A stretch of 64,000 bases of DNA from Agrobacterium tumefaciens (GTDB taxonomy: Bacteria > Pseudomonadota > Alphaproteobacteria > Rhizobiales > Rhizobiaceae): the NCBI RefSeq assembly GCF_017726655.1, contig NZ_CP072308.1:1-64000 (forward strand), written 5' to 3'. The translations under genes were made by a program, and so were the position numbers. The notes below the pieces were generated by a model. That model made no database searches. It was not told the DNA's origin and saw only the letters and a list, made by a program, of their open reading frames with translations. Each line of letters opens with the position of its first letter. Position 1 is the first letter of the stretch. Shown in pieces: positions 1 to 7,261 of the stretch.

Positions 1-1650
1 ATGGCACGTCAATTCATCTATCACATGGCTGGGCTGAACAAGTCCTATGGCGCGAAGAAGGTTCTGGAGAACGTTCATCTCTCCTTCTACCCTGATGCCA
101 AGATCGGTATCCTCGGCCCGAACGGCGCCGGTAAGTCGACCGTTCTCAAGATCATGGCCGGCCTCGACAAGGAATATACCGGTGAAGCCTGGCTCGCCGA
201 AGGTGCGACGCTCGGCTATCTCGAGCAGGAGCCGAAGCTCGACGAAAACAAGACCGTCATGCAGAACGTCATGGAAGGCGTGGCGAGCAAGACGGCGATC
301 GTCGACCGCTATAATGAATTGATGATGAACTATTCCGACGAAACGGCGGAAGAGGGCGCAAAGCTTCAGGACATCATCGACAGCCAGAACCTCTGGGACC
401 TCGAAAATCAGGTCGAAATGGCCATGGACGCCCTGCGTTGCCCGCCCGGCGATTCGCCCGTGACCGGCCTTTCCGGTGGTGAGCGCCGCCGCGTGGCCCT
501 GTGCCGCCTGCTGCTGTCGCAGCCGGACCTGCTGCTGCTCGACGAACCGACCAACCATCTGGATGCTGAAACCATCGCCTGGCTGGAAAAGCACCTGCGC
601 GACTATCCCGGCGCCGTGATGATGATCACCCACGACCGCTACTTCCTCGACAACGTTACGGGCTGGATTCTCGAACTCGACCGCGGCCGCGGCATTCCTT
701 ACGAGGGCAATTACTCCGCTTACCTGCAGGCGAAAGCCAAGCGCATGCAGCAGGAAGCCCGTGAAGATGCCTCGCGTCAGAAGGCCATCAGCCGTGAACA
801 GGAATGGATCGCCTCCAGTCCCAAGGCCCGCCAGACGAAATCCAAGGCCCGTATCAAGGCCTATGACGAGCTGGTGGAAGCCGCGGAAAACCGTCGTCCC
901 GGCGATGCGCAGATCGTTATCCCGGTTGCTGAGCGTCTCGGGCGTGTGGTCATCGAGGCCGAGAACCTCACCAAATCCTATGGCGACCGCGTGCTGATCG
1001 AGAACCTGTCCTTCAAGCTGCCGCCCGGCGGTATTGTCGGCGTCATCGGCCCGAACGGTGCCGGTAAGACGACGCTGTTCAAAATGATCACCGGCCAGGA
1101 AAAGCCCGATAGCGGTTCCGTGACTGTCGGTGACACGGTTCAGCTCGGTTACGTCGACCAGAGCCGCGATGCGCTGGCGGGTGACAAGACCGTTTGGGAA
1201 GAAATCTCCGGCGGCAACGACATCATCAAGCTCGGCAAGTTCGAAGTGAACTCGCGCGCCTATTGCGGCGCCTTCAACTTCAAGGGCGGCGATCAGCAGC
1301 AGAAGGTCGGCAACCTCTCGGGTGGTCAGCGCAACCGCGTTCACCTCGCCAAGATGCTGAAGGCCGGCGGCAACGTGCTCCTGCTCGACGAACCGACCAA
1401 CGACCTCGATACGGAAACGCTGGCAGCGCTTGAAGAAGCGCTGGAAGCCTTCGCCGGTTGCGCCGTGATCATCAGCCACGACCGCATGTTCCTCGACCGT
1501 CTGGCGACGCACATCCTCGCCTTCGAGGGTGACAGCCATGTGGAATGGTTCGAGGGCAACTTCGAAGACTACGAAAAGGACAAGGTCCGCCGCCTCGGCC
1601 CGGAGAGCATCAAGCCGGGCCGGGTCAGCTACAAGCGTCTGACGCGCTGA
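1..1650 (+). CDS. ettA: Energy-dependent translational throttle protein EttA (ABC-F ATPase)
   Basis: This is a cytoplasmic ABC-F protein with two ATP-binding cassettes and no membrane domain. The family binds the ribosomal E site and gates entry into elongation according to energy charge. The first Walker A (GPNGAGKST) is at residues 39-47, with signature LSGGE near 157 and Walker B LLLLDEPTNHLD near 178. The second cassette repeats these as GPNGAGKTT near 350 and LLLDEPTND near 460. The 549 aa length matches the family. The ATG is the first base of the window and gives the usual EttA N-terminus, so the gene appears complete, although its RBS is outside. A terminator follows directly. Family assignment is firm; the ribosomal role is from E. 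coli. Confidence 0.95.
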   Translation: MARQFIYHMAGLNKSYGAKKVLENVHLSFYPDAKIGILGPNGAGKSTVLKIMAGLDKEYTGEAWLAEGATLGYLEQEPKLDENKTVMQNVMEGVASKTAIVDRYNELMMNYSDETAEEGAKLQDIIDSQNLWDLENQVEMAMDALRCPPGDSPVTGLSGGERRRVALCRLLLSQPDLLLLDEPTNHLDAETIAWLEKHLRDYPGAVMMITHDRYFLDNVTGWILELDRGRGIPYEGNYSAYLQAKAKRMQQEAREDASRQKAISREQEWIASSPKARQTKSKARIKAYDELVEAAENRRPGDAQIVIPVAERLGRVVIEAENLTKSYGDRVLIENLSFKLPPGGIVGVIGPNGAGKTTLFKMITGQEKPDSGSVTVGDTVQLGYVDQSRDALAGDKTVWEEISGGNDIIKLGKFEVNSRAYCGAFNFKGGDQQQKVGNLSGGQRNRVHLAKMLKAGGNVLLLDEPTNDLDTETLAALEEALEAFAGCAVIISHDRMFLDRLATHILAFEGDSHVEWFEGNFEDYEKDKVRRLGPESIKPGRVSYKRLTR

Positions 1651-1672
1651 TCCTTTACCAAGAGATCCAGGA

Positions 1673-1703
1673 AGGCCCGCCGCAAAGCGGGCCTTTTTCT
1701 TTT
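1673..1703 (+). terminator. Rho-independent terminator after ettA
   Basis: AGGCCCGC at 1673-1680 pairs with GCGGGCCT at 1687-1694 over a 6-nt loop and runs into a T-rich tail (ttttctttt). Confidence 0.9.
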
Positions 1704-1762
1704 CATGAACAGACTTGGTGACGAAGACCGCACTTAGTGCTTGCATCAAACGCAACATCGAC

Positions 1763-1778
1763 ATAAAGATATCTTTAT
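1763..1778. promoter_or_regulatory. Perfect 16-bp palindrome, probable operator of the ArsR-type regulator
   Basis: ATAAAGAT-ATCTTTAT is a perfect inverted repeat 30 bp upstream of the regulator start. ATATCTT recurs at 1777-1783, so a second partial half-site may overlap. ArsR-family dimers bind such AT-rich dyads, and position and symmetry suggest autoregulation of the regulator-metF pair. It is reminiscent of the motif of the SAH-responsive regulator SahR, but that comparison is from memory. Confidence 0.65.
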
Positions 1779-1807
1779 ATCTTGATTAGAGTGTGAGGCA
1801 TCGCAGA

Positions 1808-2821
1808 GTGGCGTTCGGTCTGGACAAATTGGTGGATCTGTTGAAGGCGGCGGGTGAAACGACGCGCTTCCGCCTGCTGGCGCTTCTGGCGGCTGGCGAC
1901 TTGACCGTCACGGACCTGACCGAGATTCTCGGCCAGTCGCAGCCGCGCATTTCCCGTCACTTGAAGCTTCTCACGGAAGAGGGACTGATCGAGCGGTATC
2001 AGGAAGGTGCCTGGGCGTATTTCCGCTTGCGGCAGGATGGCGAGCCTGCAAGTGTCGTCCGCCAGCTGCTTGCGGCGGCGTCCCCTTCAGATGCGGTTCT
2101 GCAGCGTGACAGCGAGCGGCTTGCCGCCGTCAAACGGGTGCGGGCGGAGCGGGCGCAGGACTATTTCAGCCGCAACGCGTCGGCCTGGGACGAGTTGCGT
2201 CGCCTGCATGTCAGCGACGAGGCCGTGGAAGGCGCGCTTCTGAAGCTGGTGGGAACGACACCGGTTGATTCCCTCCTTGATCTGGGTACCGGCACGGGCC
2301 GTATCCTGCAGCTGCTGAGCGGCATCTATCGCCGCGCGATCGGTGTGGATGCCAGCCGCGACATGCTGTCGGTGGCGCGCGCCAATCTTGACAAGGCGGG
2401 CGTCGTCAACGCTTCCGTGCGCCACGGTGATATTCTGAACCTGCCGCTGGAAGGACAGGATTTCGATTTGATCGTCATCCATCAGGTACTGCATTTCCTC
2501 GACCAGCCGGAAATCGCTCTGTCTGAGGCCGCGCGCATGCTGCGCCCCGGCGGGCGACTGATCGTCATCGATCTTGCGCCGCATTCCTTCGAATATCTGC
2601 GTGATGAGCACGCGCATGTGCGGCTCGGTTTCTCACACCCGCTGATGGAAGAGTGGATGAAGAAGGCCGGGCTGTCTCTGGAGCGCGCCGTCGATCTTCA
2701 TTCTGAAAAGGCGTCGGACGAAGCTCTGGACGTTACGATCTGGGTTGCCCGCGACCAGCGGCTGCTGATGGCAGACGATGTGGCGCAAGAGGCGGTTTTA
2801 CTTCGCTCCGGGAGGGCATGA
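1808..2821 (+). CDS. ArsR-family HTH / SAM-dependent methyltransferase fusion regulator (SahR-like)
   Basis: Residues 1-90 form an ArsR winged helix (TRFRLLALLAAGDLTVTDL, then SQPRISRHLKLL as recognition helix). Residues of about 130-300 form a class I methyltransferase fold with LLDLGTGTGR as SAM motif I and LRPGGRLIVID later. Fusion proteins of this type next to metF are thought to sense SAM or S-adenosylhomocysteine and to regulate methionine-cycle genes; here the methyltransferase fold probably serves as the ligand sensor (inference). A GTG at 1793 is also possible. GTG 1808 is preferred because GAGG sits about 9 nt upstream. metF starts 1 nt after the stop, so the two genes form an operon. 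Confidence 0.85.
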   Translation: MAFGLDKLVDLLKAAGETTRFRLLALLAAGDLTVTDLTEILGQSQPRISRHLKLLTEEGLIERYQEGAWAYFRLRQDGEPASVVRQLLAAASPSDAVLQRDSERLAAVKRVRAERAQDYFSRNASAWDELRRLHVSDEAVEGALLKLVGTTPVDSLLDLGTGTGRILQLLSGIYRRAIGVDASRDMLSVARANLDKAGVVNASVRHGDILNLPLEGQDFDLIVIHQVLHFLDQPEIALSEAARMLRPGGRLIVIDLAPHSFEYLRDEHAHVRLGFSHPLMEEWMKKAGLSLERAVDLHSEKASDEALDVTIWVARDQRLLMADDVAQEAVLLRSGRA

Positions 2822-2822
2822 C

Positions 2823-3716
2823 ATGTTGAGATCGGAAAACACGCGCCACAATGGCAATATCCGACTGTCTTTCGAGTTTTTCCCGCCGAAGAACGCCGAG
2901 ATGGAAACCCAGCTTTGGGAGACGGTCGACGAGCTGAAGAAGTGGAACCCGGATTTCGTCTCCGTCACCTACGGGGCTGGCGGTTCCACCAAGGCGCCGA
3001 CGCTGGACGCAGTGCGCCGCATGATCGGCGACAGCCATCTGCCGACGGCCGCGCATCTGACCTGCGTCGATGCCAGCCGCGACGAAGTGCATCAGGTCGT
3101 CGAGGAGTTTCGCAACGCCGGCGTGCGTCATTTCGTGGCGCTGCGTGGTGATCCCTCGACCGGCATCGGCACGGCCTATCAGCCGCATCCGCAAGGCTAC
3201 GAGAACGCTGCCGCGCTGGTCAGGGGCCTCAAGGACCTCGGCGACTTCGAAATTTCCGTCTCCGCCTATCCGGAAAAGCACCCGGAAAGCGAAAGTGACG
3301 CCGTCGATATCGATATGCTGAAGCGGAAGGCTGATAACGGTGCGACACGGGCGCTGACGCAGTTCTTCTTCGATAATGACGTCTTCGAGCGTTATCTGGA
3401 GCGCGTGACGGCGGCAGGCATCACCATTCCTGTTGTGCCCGGCATCATGCCGATCCAGAATCTGACGCAGCTCAAGCGTTTCGCAGGTCGCTGCGGTACC
3501 AGCATCCCCGCCTTTCTGGATGAGCGTTTCGAAGGTTACGACGAGGATATCGACGGCCGTGCCCGTGTCGCGGCAGAGGTTGCCGCCGAGCAGATCGCCG
3601 ACCTTCAGCGGCGCGGCGTCAGCGAGTTTCACCTCTACACCATGAACCGCGCGCCACTGGTCAACGCTGTGCTGGAAAATCTGGGGCTGGAGCGTCTGCG
3701 CCGTAGCGCGGCCTGA
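2823..3716 (+). CDS. metF: 5,10-methylenetetrahydrofolate reductase
   Basis: MetF is a cytoplasmic FAD enzyme that reduces methylene-THF to 5-methyl-THF, the methyl donor for methionine synthase. The 297 aa protein shows the family motifs SFEFFPPK (catalytic Glu at residue 18), VSVTYGAGGS, HLTCVD, LRGDP and TQFFFDND. ATG 2823 is chosen because GGGAGGG lies 6 nt upstream; an in-frame start at 2778 would overlap the regulator and has no better RBS. It is translationally coupled to the upstream ArsR/methyltransferase gene, consistent with control by methylation status. A terminator follows. Confidence 0.95.
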   Translation: MLRSENTRHNGNIRLSFEFFPPKNAEMETQLWETVDELKKWNPDFVSVTYGAGGSTKAPTLDAVRRMIGDSHLPTAAHLTCVDASRDEVHQVVEEFRNAGVRHFVALRGDPSTGIGTAYQPHPQGYENAAALVRGLKDLGDFEISVSAYPEKHPESESDAVDIDMLKRKADNGATRALTQFFFDNDVFERYLERVTAAGITIPVVPGIMPIQNLTQLKRFAGRCGTSIPAFLDERFEGYDEDIDGRARVAAEVAAEQIADLQRRGVSEFHLYTMNRAPLVNAVLENLGLERLRRSAA

Positions 3717-3742
3717 TGTGACGCCCGACGGTAGCCGAATAC

Positions 3743-3779
3743 AAAAAAGCGCAGGTCCCAAGGGATCTGCGCTTTTTAA
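3743..3779 (+). terminator. Terminator after metF
   Basis: AAAAAGCGCAGGTCCC and GGGATCTGCGCTTTTT form a long stem with a tetraloop. A- and T-tracts on both sides mean it could work in both directions, also serving the minus-strand micro-ORF at 3827-3904. Confidence 0.85.
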
Positions 3780-3826
3780 ATTCGTGTCATCTACGGTTCT
3801 TTACTGCGTTTGGTCTTCACGTTTCG

Positions 3827-3904
3827 TCAGATGAAAAGCATCATCGCCACGAACAAAAACGCCAAACCGACTGCCAAGGCATTGAGAGATTTTGTAAGTC
3901 CCAT
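3827..3904 (-). CDS. Putative 25-aa single-pass membrane micro-protein
   Basis: A 25-codon frame starts with ATG at 3904 and is preceded by a strong Shine-Dalgarno (GAGGAGGCACCC-ATG). The product begins MGLTKSLNALAV and continues as one unbroken hydrophobic helix ending MMLFI, i.e. an N-terminal KS-type cytoplasmic tip plus one transmembrane segment. Length, RBS quality and the metF-side bidirectional terminator support a real small gene. I do not recognise a family and no function can be given. A longer minus-strand frame through the same DNA (3841-4050) lacks such a start. Confidence 0.6.
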   Translation of the reverse strand: MGLTKSLNALAVGLAFLFVAMMLFI

Positions 3905-4071
3905 GGGTGCCTCCTCTTGTTGACAGGTTCGATAATATGACCGTTTTGTGGCGGTTGAAAAGCGCTTTCTGTGATGCGCTGCAGCACGGTTTGCCACGCC
4001 GTGAAAAAGCGTTTTCGGTAATTTATTGAAAATAAACGATTATTAATCAATCACGCAGTGCTTCAGAGGTT

Positions 4072-4108
4072 TAAAAAAAGTAAATGACCGGGGTGTTATC
4101 CCCAGTCA
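4072..4108 (-). terminator. Terminator of the MltB-like gene
   Basis: Read on the minus strand, TGACTGGGG-ATAACA-CCCCGGTCA forms a 9-bp stem with one mismatch followed by TTTACTTTTTTT. It lies 75 nt beyond the stop of the minus-strand transglycosylase. Confidence 0.75.
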
Positions 4109-4182
4109 TCCAGTCGAGATTAGCGATTTCCGCCTTGATTCCGGCCGACAGATTAAAGGCCGGAGGGCGCCATTAATACTTG

Positions 4183-5409
4183 TTAAAGCGCCTGCAGAAG
4201 CGCTGCCGTTGGCCAGCCGTCCGCCGGCATGCCCAGGCGCTGCTGCTCCTTCTGGATCGCGACGCGGGTGCCGGAACCGAGAATGCCATCCACCTTGCCG
4301 ACATTGTGGCCACGGGCTTCGAGCTTGGTCTGAAGCTGCTTCATGGTGGCGTCATCGAAGCCGGGATCGGGGTTGCCCTTGTCATAGACCGGGCCGCCCA
4401 TCAGGCGGGTGGCGAAATAGGCGGCCGAGGTCGTGTAGATGAACGACTGGTTCCATTCCAGATAGATGTTGAAGTTCGGATAGGTCAGGAAGGTCGGTCC
4501 CTTGCGGCCCTGCGGCATGATGAGGGCGGCGGGGAGGGTTGCGAAGGTCTTGTTGCCATCGCGTGGGGTGACACCTAGCGCAAACCATTCGCCAGCGGTC
4601 AGCGGGCCGCCGAGGCCGGATTTTTCCCAGGGCAGGTTTTCCGGCAGGGAAACTTCCTGAATCCAGGGTTCGCCCTTCTTGAAACCGAGATGCTGGATGA
4701 ATTTCGCTGCGGTCAGGATGGCGTCGGGCGCACTGCTCTTGACGTTGATATGACCGTCGCCATCACCATCGACACCGAAAGCGATGATGTCCTTTGGCAG
4801 CATCTGGACCTGGCCGATTTCACCGGCCCATGCGCCCGTATTGGTGGCGGGATCTAGATCACCATGCTGAACCATTTCGATCAGCGCCAGCAGTTGCGGA
4901 CGGAAGAGCTCCGGGCGGCGGCAATCATGCGACAGGGTTACCAGCGCGTTGCGGGTGTTGAAATCGCCCTGAACGGCGCCAAAGTCGGTCTCCATGGCCC
5001 AGAAGGCGGCAATGACGCCAGCGGGCACGCCAAACTCATTTTCGGCGCGGGCGAAGGTGGAGGAGAGCTCCTGCAGTTTCTTGCGGCCAATATCAAGGCG
5101 CGCCTGACTGACGGTGCGCTGTGAGAATTCGAGGAAGGTCTGGCGGAAAACACCCTGTGCGCGGTCACGCGAGAGCACCTTCTGGTCGATCTGCGCGCCA
5201 GCCAACGCCTTCTGGATGGCGTCTGCCGGAATGCCCTTGGCCAGCGCGTCGGCCTTGACGCCTTCAAGGAACGTGCCGAGATCACCACCACAGGCGACCT
5301 GCTTGGGATCGTCAGGCGAGGCAACCGGTGGCGTGGCGAGGGCTGCACTGGAAGACAAAAGAGACAGAGCGGCGGCAAAAATGATGCTGCGCGACCGGAA
5401 CGTGGGCAT
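4183..5409 (-). CDS. Lytic murein transglycosylase, MltB family, with C-terminal peptidoglycan-binding domain
   Basis: The 408 aa protein has a signal peptide (basic MPTFRSRS then a hydrophobic stretch ending SSAALATP). It continues with an SLT_2/MltB catalytic domain (AFWAMETDFGAVQGDFNTRNA, with the likely catalytic Glu in MET, and WAGEIGQVQMLP). A PG_binding_1 module follows in about the last 65 residues (LEARGHNVGKVDGILG). The family cleaves the MurNAc-GlcNAc bond to give 1,6-anhydromuropeptides in the periplasm. ATG 5409 has GAGGAAA 6 nt upstream. It is adjacent to and co-oriented with a GH25 muramidase, and both carry an almost identical 15-bp element upstream. No lipobox is seen, so it is probably soluble. 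Confidence 0.9.
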   Translation of the reverse strand: MPTFRSRSIIFAAALSLLSSSAALATPPVASPDDPKQVACGGDLGTFLEGVKADALAKGIPADAIQKALAGAQIDQKVLSRDRAQGVFRQTFLEFSQRTVSQARLDIGRKKLQELSSTFARAENEFGVPAGVIAAFWAMETDFGAVQGDFNTRNALVTLSHDCRRPELFRPQLLALIEMVQHGDLDPATNTGAWAGEIGQVQMLPKDIIAFGVDGDGDGHINVKSSAPDAILTAAKFIQHLGFKKGEPWIQEVSLPENLPWEKSGLGGPLTAGEWFALGVTPRDGNKTFATLPAALIMPQGRKGPTFLTYPNFNIYLEWNQSFIYTTSAAYFATRLMGGPVYDKGNPDPGFDDATMKQLQTKLEARGHNVGKVDGILGSGTRVAIQKEQQRLGMPADGWPTAALLQAL

Positions 5410-5434
5410 GGGAATTTCCTCGATAGGTTGTTAG

Positions 5435-5449
5435 CCCGCTTTACCCATA
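5435..5449 (-). promoter_or_regulatory. Shared 15-bp element TATGGGTAAA-G-CGGG upstream of the MltB-like gene
   Basis: It reads TATGGGTAAAGCGGG on the minus strand, 26-40 nt upstream of the MltB start. The same word with one change occurs before the GH25 gene at 6366-6380. It may be a common promoter or regulator site; the binding protein is unknown. Confidence 0.4.
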
Positions 5450-5531
5450 TGTTTGCGACAAAAAAACGGATCGGGCGATCTGACGTGGTTGAACAACGCC
5501 GAATTTTAGAAAGTGTTGCTTCTTGGCCGTT

Positions 5532-6311
5532 CTATTTGGCCGAAGCGATCCATTTCCGCCAGTTTTTCTCGCTTCCGGCAAAGACGTTGATGTCGGTGGG
5601 ACCGTTCACCCCGGGCACGACGCCGGTGGCGGTGTATTGCCAGAAAGCCCATTTGCGGTCTTCGTAAATCTTGGCCGGATGGGCTGCGACGGAACGCACC
5701 CAAAAATGGTAGTCATTGAACTGGCCGACGAGATTGTCGCGGTGGAAATCAACAGAGGTATAGATGATCGGGCGTTTGCCGTAATGCGCCTCGATGCGGT
5801 CGAGGAAGCGCTTCATCTCGGCGCGGACGATGCCGGGGGCAGGGCGCGTCTTGCAGGTGGGCGAGGAGGGGTTCCATTCCACATCCAGAACCGGCGGCAA
5901 TGTAACCGCGTCCTTCGGCACGTTTCTGATGAACCAGTCGGCCTGAGCGTCAGCGGTCGAGCAGAAATAATAGAAATGGTATGGCGCGTGCAGGATATTG
6001 GCGGCTGCCGCACTGCGCCAATGGTCGCCGAATTTCGGATCGATGCGATCCGATCCTTCGGTCGCCTTGATGAAGACGAAGGAAACGCCTGATTTGCGAA
6101 CGGTTTGCCAGTCGACATCGCCATTCCACTTGGAGACGTCGATGCCGTGGACCTCATGCCGGTGCGGATTGTTGACACCGAAATCCTGCGGATCGGTATC
6201 GGAGAACTTCGGCTTGGAAACGGATGCGGTTTCCAGCAGGTCATAGCTGGTGGAGGTGCAGCCGCCGATCAGCAGCAAAGCAGTGAGTAACGCTGATAAA
6301 CGCAGCCGCAT
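5532..6311 (-). CDS. Glycoside hydrolase family 25 (lysozyme-type) lipoprotein
   Basis: The 259 aa protein has a lipoprotein signal, MRLRLSALLTALLLIGGC, with lipobox LIGGC. It then has a GH25 domain starting at HGIDVSKWNGDVDW (first catalytic-site Asp), FIKATEGSD, and PPVLDVEWN, which carries the acidic DxE pair. GH25 enzymes hydrolyse the MurNAc-GlcNAc beta-1,4 bond, so this is expected to be a membrane-anchored periplasmic muramidase. ATG 6311 is chosen over an upstream GTG at 6338 because it places the signal peptide at the start. Neighbours are the MltB-type transglycosylase downstream and btaB upstream. Confidence 0.9.
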   Translation of the reverse strand: MRLRLSALLTALLLIGGCTSTSYDLLETASVSKPKFSDTDPQDFGVNNPHRHEVHGIDVSKWNGDVDWQTVRKSGVSFVFIKATEGSDRIDPKFGDHWRSAAAANILHAPYHFYYFCSTADAQADWFIRNVPKDAVTLPPVLDVEWNPSSPTCKTRPAPGIVRAEMKRFLDRIEAHYGKRPIIYTSVDFHRDNLVGQFNDYHFWVRSVAAHPAKIYEDRKWAFWQYTATGVVPGVNGPTDINVFAGSEKNWRKWIASAK

Positions 6312-6365
6312 TGGAACCCTGAGGAATATGTTGCCCACCCGGCTGCGAAACGACGCGCCGTATCT

Positions 6366-6397
6366 CCCGATTTACCCATAACATGGTAAACAAAGTG
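6366..6397 (-). promoter_or_regulatory. Compound upstream element of the GH25 gene
   Basis: On the minus strand it reads CACTTTGTTTACCATG followed by TTATGGGTAAATCGGG. The second half is shared with the MltB upstream region (5435-5449, 14 of 15 identical). The first half is shared with the region before the DUF2778 gene (61610-61631, 14 of 15). TTTACCAT resembles the alphaproteobacterial CtrA half-site TTAACCAT. Confidence 0.4.
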
Positions 6398-6541
6398 ATA
6401 TGGCAAGGGCTGACGTGCTTTTTGCCCTGCGCAAGTCGCTGAATTCGTAGCGATTTGCTCCATCGTCGCGTGATTGGGTGCGGACACGGCCCGAAAACGC
6501 TGATGTCTCGGACGAGGGAGCGTCTATTCGGCGCTCGTTAA

Positions 6542-7261
6542 TCAGGCATCCGCCAACAGGCGCTGGATTTTCGGATGCTCGACATCGGCGACCGGAAGCG
6601 TGATGACGGCCCGCCAGGCATAACCCCTGGCGATTTCTTCAAATTCGAGATCGCCATCGAAACGGCCAGCCATATTGGCCAGAACATAACGAAGATTGGC
6701 GCGGGGCGTAACGTGAAAACGCGTGAGCCACGCTTGCAGGAGGCTGCGGAACCACGTCGGCAACTGCTCCTGCTGGCCGAAATCGACGATATGCAGCGAA
6801 CCACCGGGCTTCAGAGCCTTGAGCGCCTGTTCGATCGCTTTTTCCCAGTCTGGTATCATAGACAGCGCATAGGGTATCATGACCCGGTCGAAACCGTCGG
6901 CCTGGCCGAATTCCGACGCGCGAAAGGCGGTGGCATCGGCGACACGCAGAATGGGGCGTTCTGCCTTGCCGGCAAAATTCTCGGACGCGGTCAGCAGCAT
7001 TTCTGCGGATATATCGAGGCCGAAGAGCTTGGCGTCGGGAAATCGGCGGCCCGCCAGCAGGAGGTTTCGACCGGTGCCGCAGCCGATTTCCAGCAGCGTG
7101 CCGCCCTTCGGTACATCGAGGCAGGATATGGTCCGGTCACGGCCGAGAAGGTAATATTTGCGGGTGATATCGTAGATGTGCCGCTGGTGGCGATACATGC
7201 GGTCCATGAGGCTCGCATGGGCGCTGTCTGCAAGGCTCACATTCTCGCCAATGGTCTTCAT
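6542..7261 (-). CDS. btaB: Diacylglyceryl homoserine N-methyltransferase BtaB
   Basis: The 239 aa class I methyltransferase has SAM motif I LLEIGCGTGRN near residue 57 and LKPGGSLHIVDFG later. BtaB successively N-methylates diacylglyceryl homoserine to the betaine lipid DGTS, a phosphorus-free membrane lipid. The assignment rests on the fold plus the upstream BtaA: btaA stops at 7258 and btaB starts at 7261 with a 4-nt ATGA overlap, so the pair is translationally coupled. A longer frame up to 7354 would run inside btaA and is rejected as the start. Expected expression is under phosphate limitation, through the Pho box before btaA. Confidence 0.88.
   Translation of the reverse strand: MKTIGENVSLADSAHASLMDRMYRHQRHIYDITRKYYLLGRDRTISCLDVPKGGTLLEIGCGTGRNLLLAGRRFPDAKLFGLDISAEMLLTASENFAGKAERPILRVADATAFRASEFGQADGFDRVMIPYALSMIPDWEKAIEQALKALKPGGSLHIVDFGQQEQLPTWFRSLLQAWLTRFHVTPRANLRYVLANMAGRFDGDLEFEEIARGYAWRAVITLPVADVEHPKIQRLLADA

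Noticed and set aside
4140..4165. TCCGGCC-N11-GGCCGGA hairpin
   Set aside because: Short stem with wide loop and no T-tract; the better terminator is at 4072-4108.
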